Assembly (NCBI GenBank): GCA_964600075.1
Contig: CAZRIE010000143.1
Coordinates: forward strand, 1 to 9,373
Length of the DNA stretch: 9,373 nucleotides
Origin: CAZRIE01 sp964600075
Lineage (GTDB): Bacteria; Bacteroidota; Bacteroidia; Flavobacteriales; Flavobacteriaceae
Reading direction: 5' to 3'
Position 1 is the stretch's first letter. The number at the start of each line of letters is the position of its first letter. The position numbers were made by a program, and so were the translations under genes. The notes beneath the pieces were generated by a model that made no database searches, had not been told where the DNA came from, and worked only from the letters and a program-made list of their open reading frames with translations. Below, one piece after another: positions 7,317 to 9,373 of this stretch.

Positions 7317-7336
7317 AGTACTTTTTATTCAGTACT
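7317..7336. repeat. short inverted repeat in the ilvD-ilvB gap
   Basis: AGTACT occurs twice, separated by 8 nt, and can form a 6-bp hairpin. Each copy is itself palindromic, so the two are direct and inverted repeats at once. It lies 13 bp after the ilvD stop with no T-run on the minus strand. It may be chance, or a weak stability or protein-binding element. Confidence 0.3.
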
Positions 7337-7348
7337 TCATACTACAAT

Positions 7349-9025
7349 TTAAAACTCATCGGTTACACAACCTTGCGCCGCCGACGATACCGAACGTGCG
7401 TATTTGTATAACACTCCCTTTTTAAATTTCAATTCCGGTTGCACCCAAGATTTTTTGCGTTTTGCCAATTCTTCGTCTGAAACATCAACATTGATGGAGT
7501 TGCTTTCCGCATCAATCGTAATCACGTCACCATCTTTCAGTAAACCAATGGCTCCACCCTCTTGTGCTTCTGGAGAAATGTGACCTACCACAAAACCATG
7601 TGTGCCTCCTGAAAAACGCCCGTCTGTAATCAAAGCCACATCTTTTCCAAGCCCGGCACCCATAATGGCCGCAGTCGGTTTCAACATTTCTGGCATTCCG
7701 GGGCCACCTTTTGGACCTTCGTAACGAATTACAACGACATCGCCTTTTTTTACCAATCCGTCACGTATACCATCATTAGCATCATATTCGCTATTAAATA
7801 CCTTTGCCGTTCCTTTGAACAACAAGCCCTCTTTACCGGTAATTTTTGCTACGGAACCATTTTCTGCCAAGTTCCCGTATAGCATTCTTAAATGTCCTGT
7901 CGCCTTTATAGGATTGTCTAAAGGCATGATAACATCTTGCCCTTCTTCCAAATCAGGTACATTTTCTAAATTCTCGGCCAAGGTCTTTCCTGTTACGGTC
8001 ATACAGTCACCATGTAAAAGGCCATTTTTTAATAGATATTTTAATACCGCCGGAATACCACCTACACGGTGAACGTCTTCCATTAAATATTTACCACTTG
8101 GCTTTAAATCGGCAATAAATGGCGTAGTATCGCTTATGTGTTGAAAATCTTGTAAGGTAAAATCGATATCGGCTGCTCTCGCAATGGCCAAGAAATGAAG
8201 TACCGCATTGGTAGAACCACCCGTAATCGTTACCAAACGAATCGCATTTTCCAATGATTTTCGGGTTACGATATCCAAAGGTTTAATATCATTTTCGATA
8301 AGAAAACGCATTTGCTTACCTGCCGCTATACATTCTGCCTGTTTGTCATCACTTATCGCAGGATTCGATGAATTATAGGGTAATGCCATTCCCAAGGCCT
8401 CAATTGCCGAAGCCATGGTATTGGCTGTGTACATGCCACCACAAGCACCCGCCCCGGGAATCGATTTTTTAATAATACTCCTAAACTCGGACTCCTCCAT
8501 GGTACCTGCCACTTTCTCGCCCCATGCTTCAAAAGCAGATACAATATCTAGTTTCTTATTATTATGACATCCGGACGCGATGGTACCGCCATACACCAAT
8601 ATCGAAGGACGATTCAGGCGCAACATGGCCATTAATGCACCCGGCATATTTTTATCACAGCCCACAACAGTTACCAACCCATCATACGACATGCCTTGCA
8701 CAACAGCTTCCATAGAGTCTGCAATGATATCTCTGGAGGGCAATGAAAAACGCATTCCCGGTGTACCCATAGAAATACCATCGCTAATACCGATCGTATT
8801 GAATATGAGGCCAATAGTTTCTTTAGAGTTCACCCCTTCTTTTACCAATTTGGCCAAATCATTCAAGTGCATGTTACAAGGGTTACCTTCATAACCAGTA
8901 CTTGCAATACCGATCAAGGGTTTTTCAAAATCTTCATCCTTGAAACCAATTGCATATAGCATTGCCTGTGCAGCGGGTTGTGTCGGGTCTTGGGTTACGT
9001 TCTTACTATACTTATTCAGTTCCAT
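7349..9025 (-). CDS. ilvD: Dihydroxyacid dehydratase
   Basis: A 558-aa Fe-S dehydratase of the IlvD/Edd family that converts 2,3-dihydroxyisovalerate and 2,3-dihydroxy-3-methylvalerate to the 2-oxo acids, the last common step before transamination. Three cysteines at the expected cluster positions are present: Cys50 in GNPCNMH, Cys123 in GCDKNMPG and Cys195 in GACGGMYTANTMA. Three such cysteines are typical of [2Fe-2S] IlvD enzymes. Lys125 is the conserved metal-binding lysine that is carbamylated in characterised members. The C-terminal GRFSGGTHG motif carries the catalytic serine. This length and the operon context separate it from 6-phosphogluconate dehydratase. It is the first structural gene after the attenuator, with a ribosome-binding site 7 bp before the ATG. 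Confidence 0.98.
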   Translation of the reverse strand: MELNKYSKNVTQDPTQPAAQAMLYAIGFKDEDFEKPLIGIASTGYEGNPCNMHLNDLAKLVKEGVNSKETIGLIFNTIGISDGISMGTPGMRFSLPSRDIIADSMEAVVQGMSYDGLVTVVGCDKNMPGALMAMLRLNRPSILVYGGTIASGCHNNKKLDIVSAFEAWGEKVAGTMEESEFRSIIKKSIPGAGACGGMYTANTMASAIEALGMALPYNSSNPAISDDKQAECIAAGKQMRFLIENDIKPLDIVTRKSLENAIRLVTITGGSTNAVLHFLAIARAADIDFTLQDFQHISDTTPFIADLKPSGKYLMEDVHRVGGIPAVLKYLLKNGLLHGDCMTVTGKTLAENLENVPDLEEGQDVIMPLDNPIKATGHLRMLYGNLAENGSVAKITGKEGLLFKGTAKVFNSEYDANDGIRDGLVKKGDVVVIRYEGPKGGPGMPEMLKPTAAIMGAGLGKDVALITDGRFSGGTHGFVVGHISPEAQEGGAIGLLKDGDVITIDAESNSINVDVSDEELAKRKKSWVQPELKFKKGVLYKYARSVSSAAQGCVTDEF

Positions 9026-9208
9026 AAAATTGTCTCCTATTGGTTGTTCGCTATCTAATCATTATTCGTAATATTCAAAGGTATCGATTTCTTAAATCCA
9101 TTTATTTTAACAGTTCTGGCCTATCTAAAGTCAACACCTAAAATATTAGTTTATACTTCTGTAAATCAGTTATTTAGACATCCATTTTTATCATATTCAA
9201 ATCAACAC
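9026..9208 (-). other. untranslated leader between attenuator and ilvD
   Basis: This is 183 bp of AT-rich non-coding sequence transcribed only when the attenuator is read through. It holds only very short reading frames (for example 7 codons at 9174-9194) and no clear stem. A lone TACCTTTG at 9076-9083 matches the Bacteroidota -7 box but has no -33 partner. Apart from the ilvD ribosome-binding site I see nothing functional in it. Confidence 0.6.
9033..9038 (-). promoter_or_regulatory. Shine-Dalgarno sequence of ilvD
   Basis: AGGAGA on the minus strand lies 7 nt before the ilvD ATG, an ideal spacing. Strong Shine-Dalgarno sites are uncommon in Bacteroidota, where most genes rely on A-rich upstream regions, so this one is notable and supports the start chosen. 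Confidence 0.65.
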
Positions 9209-9248
9209 AAAAGTAAAGGCCTGTATCAAAGTTTTCTTGATACAGGCC
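9209..9248 (-). terminator. ilv operon attenuator: intrinsic terminator hairpin
   Basis: On the minus strand a perfect 12-bp stem GGCCTGTATCAA/TTGATACAGGCC (9237-9248 with 9218-9229), with a 7-nt loop, is followed by TTTACTTTT. It stands between the leader peptide and ilvD, so it can end transcription before any structural gene. Its 5' arm is also the target of the upstream antiterminator segment. Confidence 0.93.
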
Positions 9249-9274
9249 CCTAAAGTCAATAGAAATCTGTATCA
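9238..9274 (-). promoter_or_regulatory. antiterminator alternative structure
   Basis: TGATACAG (9267-9274), which begins with the stop codon of the leader peptide, is the exact complement of CTGTATCA (9238-9245) in the 5' arm of the terminator. Pairing gives an 8-bp stem with a 21-nt loop and would prevent the terminator stem. A ribosome that reaches the stop codon covers TGATACAG and lets the terminator form. A ribosome stalled upstream on Ile/Val/Leu codons leaves it free. The alternative pairing is directly visible; its use is inferred from the known trp/his/ilv attenuation mechanism. Confidence 0.85.
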
Positions 9275-9328
9275 CCCTCTTTCGAGAACGACTAGAATCA
9301 CATTGATTTGATATATGTTAACTTTCAT
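9272..9328 (-). CDS. ilvL: ilv operon leader peptide (attenuator peptide)
   Basis: An 18-codon reading frame encoding MKVNIYQINVILVVLERG. Nine of its 18 residues are Val, Ile or Leu, including the run Val-Ile-Leu-Val-Val-Leu at codons 10-15. It therefore senses the end products of the operon, as in the enterobacterial ilv leaders, although the sequence is not similar to those. The Ile and Leu codons include ATA, CTA and CTC, which are usually less used in AT-rich Flavobacteriia and would sharpen stalling. The run ends 9 nt before the stop codon TGA, which is itself part of the antiterminator arm. No Shine-Dalgarno sequence precedes the ATG, which lies only 6 nt after the -7 promoter box, so the mRNA may be leaderless here. 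The peptide itself probably has no function beyond its translation. Confidence 0.88.
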   Translation of the reverse strand: MKVNIYQINVILVVLERG

Positions 9329-9334
9329 TTGAAA

Positions 9335-9365
9335 CAAAATTAAACAAAATATAAAACTTTGCAAA
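9335..9365 (-). promoter_or_regulatory. Bacteroidota-type promoter of the ilv operon
   Basis: On the minus strand TTTG (9362-9365) is followed after exactly 19 bp by TAATTTTG (9335-9342). This fits the known Bacteroidota housekeeping consensus of TTTG at -33 and TAnnTTTG at -7. The predicted transcription start falls at or within a few bases of the leader peptide ATG (9326-9328). A second, poorer candidate uses TTTG at 9370-9373 with TATATTTTG further upstream and would leave a short 5' untranslated region. Confidence 0.75.
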
Positions 9366-9373
9366 GCACCAAA

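Noticed and set aside
9076..9083. TACCTTTG on the minus strand, a possible second promoter for ilvD downstream of the attenuator
   Set aside because: It matches the -7 box alone. No TTTG or TTG lies 17-23 bp upstream, so it is most likely chance in AT-rich sequence.
9174..9194. Seven-codon frame after the attenuator, as a second leader peptide
   Set aside because: It encodes only MIKMDV, has no run of branched-chain codons and no terminator follows it.
9026..9373. T-box riboswitch upstream of ilvD
   Set aside because: No specifier stem-loop or conserved T-box segment is visible, T-boxes are essentially a Firmicutes/Actinobacteria feature, and the leader peptide with alternative stems explains the region fully.

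Overview
The window looks like chromosomal DNA of a Flavobacteriaceae-type member of the Bacteroidota. The reasons are moderate-to-low GC, protein sequences typical of that group, a good match to the Bacteroidota promoter (TTTG, 19 bp, TAnnTTTG), and intergenic hairpin repeats. The genus cannot be read from the sequence alone. All seven full-length genes lie on the minus strand, so transcription runs from the right end (9373) to the left (1).

Right end, 9026-9373: the control region of an isoleucine/valine operon. A promoter at 9335-9365 sits almost on top of an 18-codon leader peptide (9272-9328) in which half the residues are Ile, Val or Leu. It is followed by a strong intrinsic terminator hairpin (9209-9248). 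The leader's stop codon lies inside an 8-nt segment (9267-9274) that is complementary to the 5' arm of that terminator, so antiterminator and terminator exclude each other. This is a textbook ribosome-stalling attenuator and the clearest regulatory finding here.

9025 down to 1785: ilvD (dihydroxyacid dehydratase), ilvB (acetolactate synthase catalytic subunit), two SAM-dependent methyltransferases, ilvN (acetolactate synthase regulatory subunit) and ilvC (class II ketol-acid reductoisomerase). Together IlvB/IlvN, IlvC and IlvD convert pyruvate (or pyruvate plus 2-oxobutanoate) to the 2-oxo acids of valine and isoleucine. The two methyltransferase genes split the normally adjacent ilvB and ilvN. 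One of them (3998-4768) has a copy of the same 42-bp hairpin repeat on each side, suggesting insertion. Threonine deaminase, the leu genes and the transaminase are not in the window.

1784 down to 1: an intrinsic terminator (1733-1756) ends ilvC, then comes a GapN-type aldehyde dehydrogenase (119-1711), likely making NADPH. After it lie a 15-bp perfect palindrome with the ATTCCC-N8-GGGAAT form of dispersed repeats (78-115) and a clear minus-strand intrinsic terminator (21-55). No mobile-element gene, tRNA, rRNA or CRISPR array was seen.
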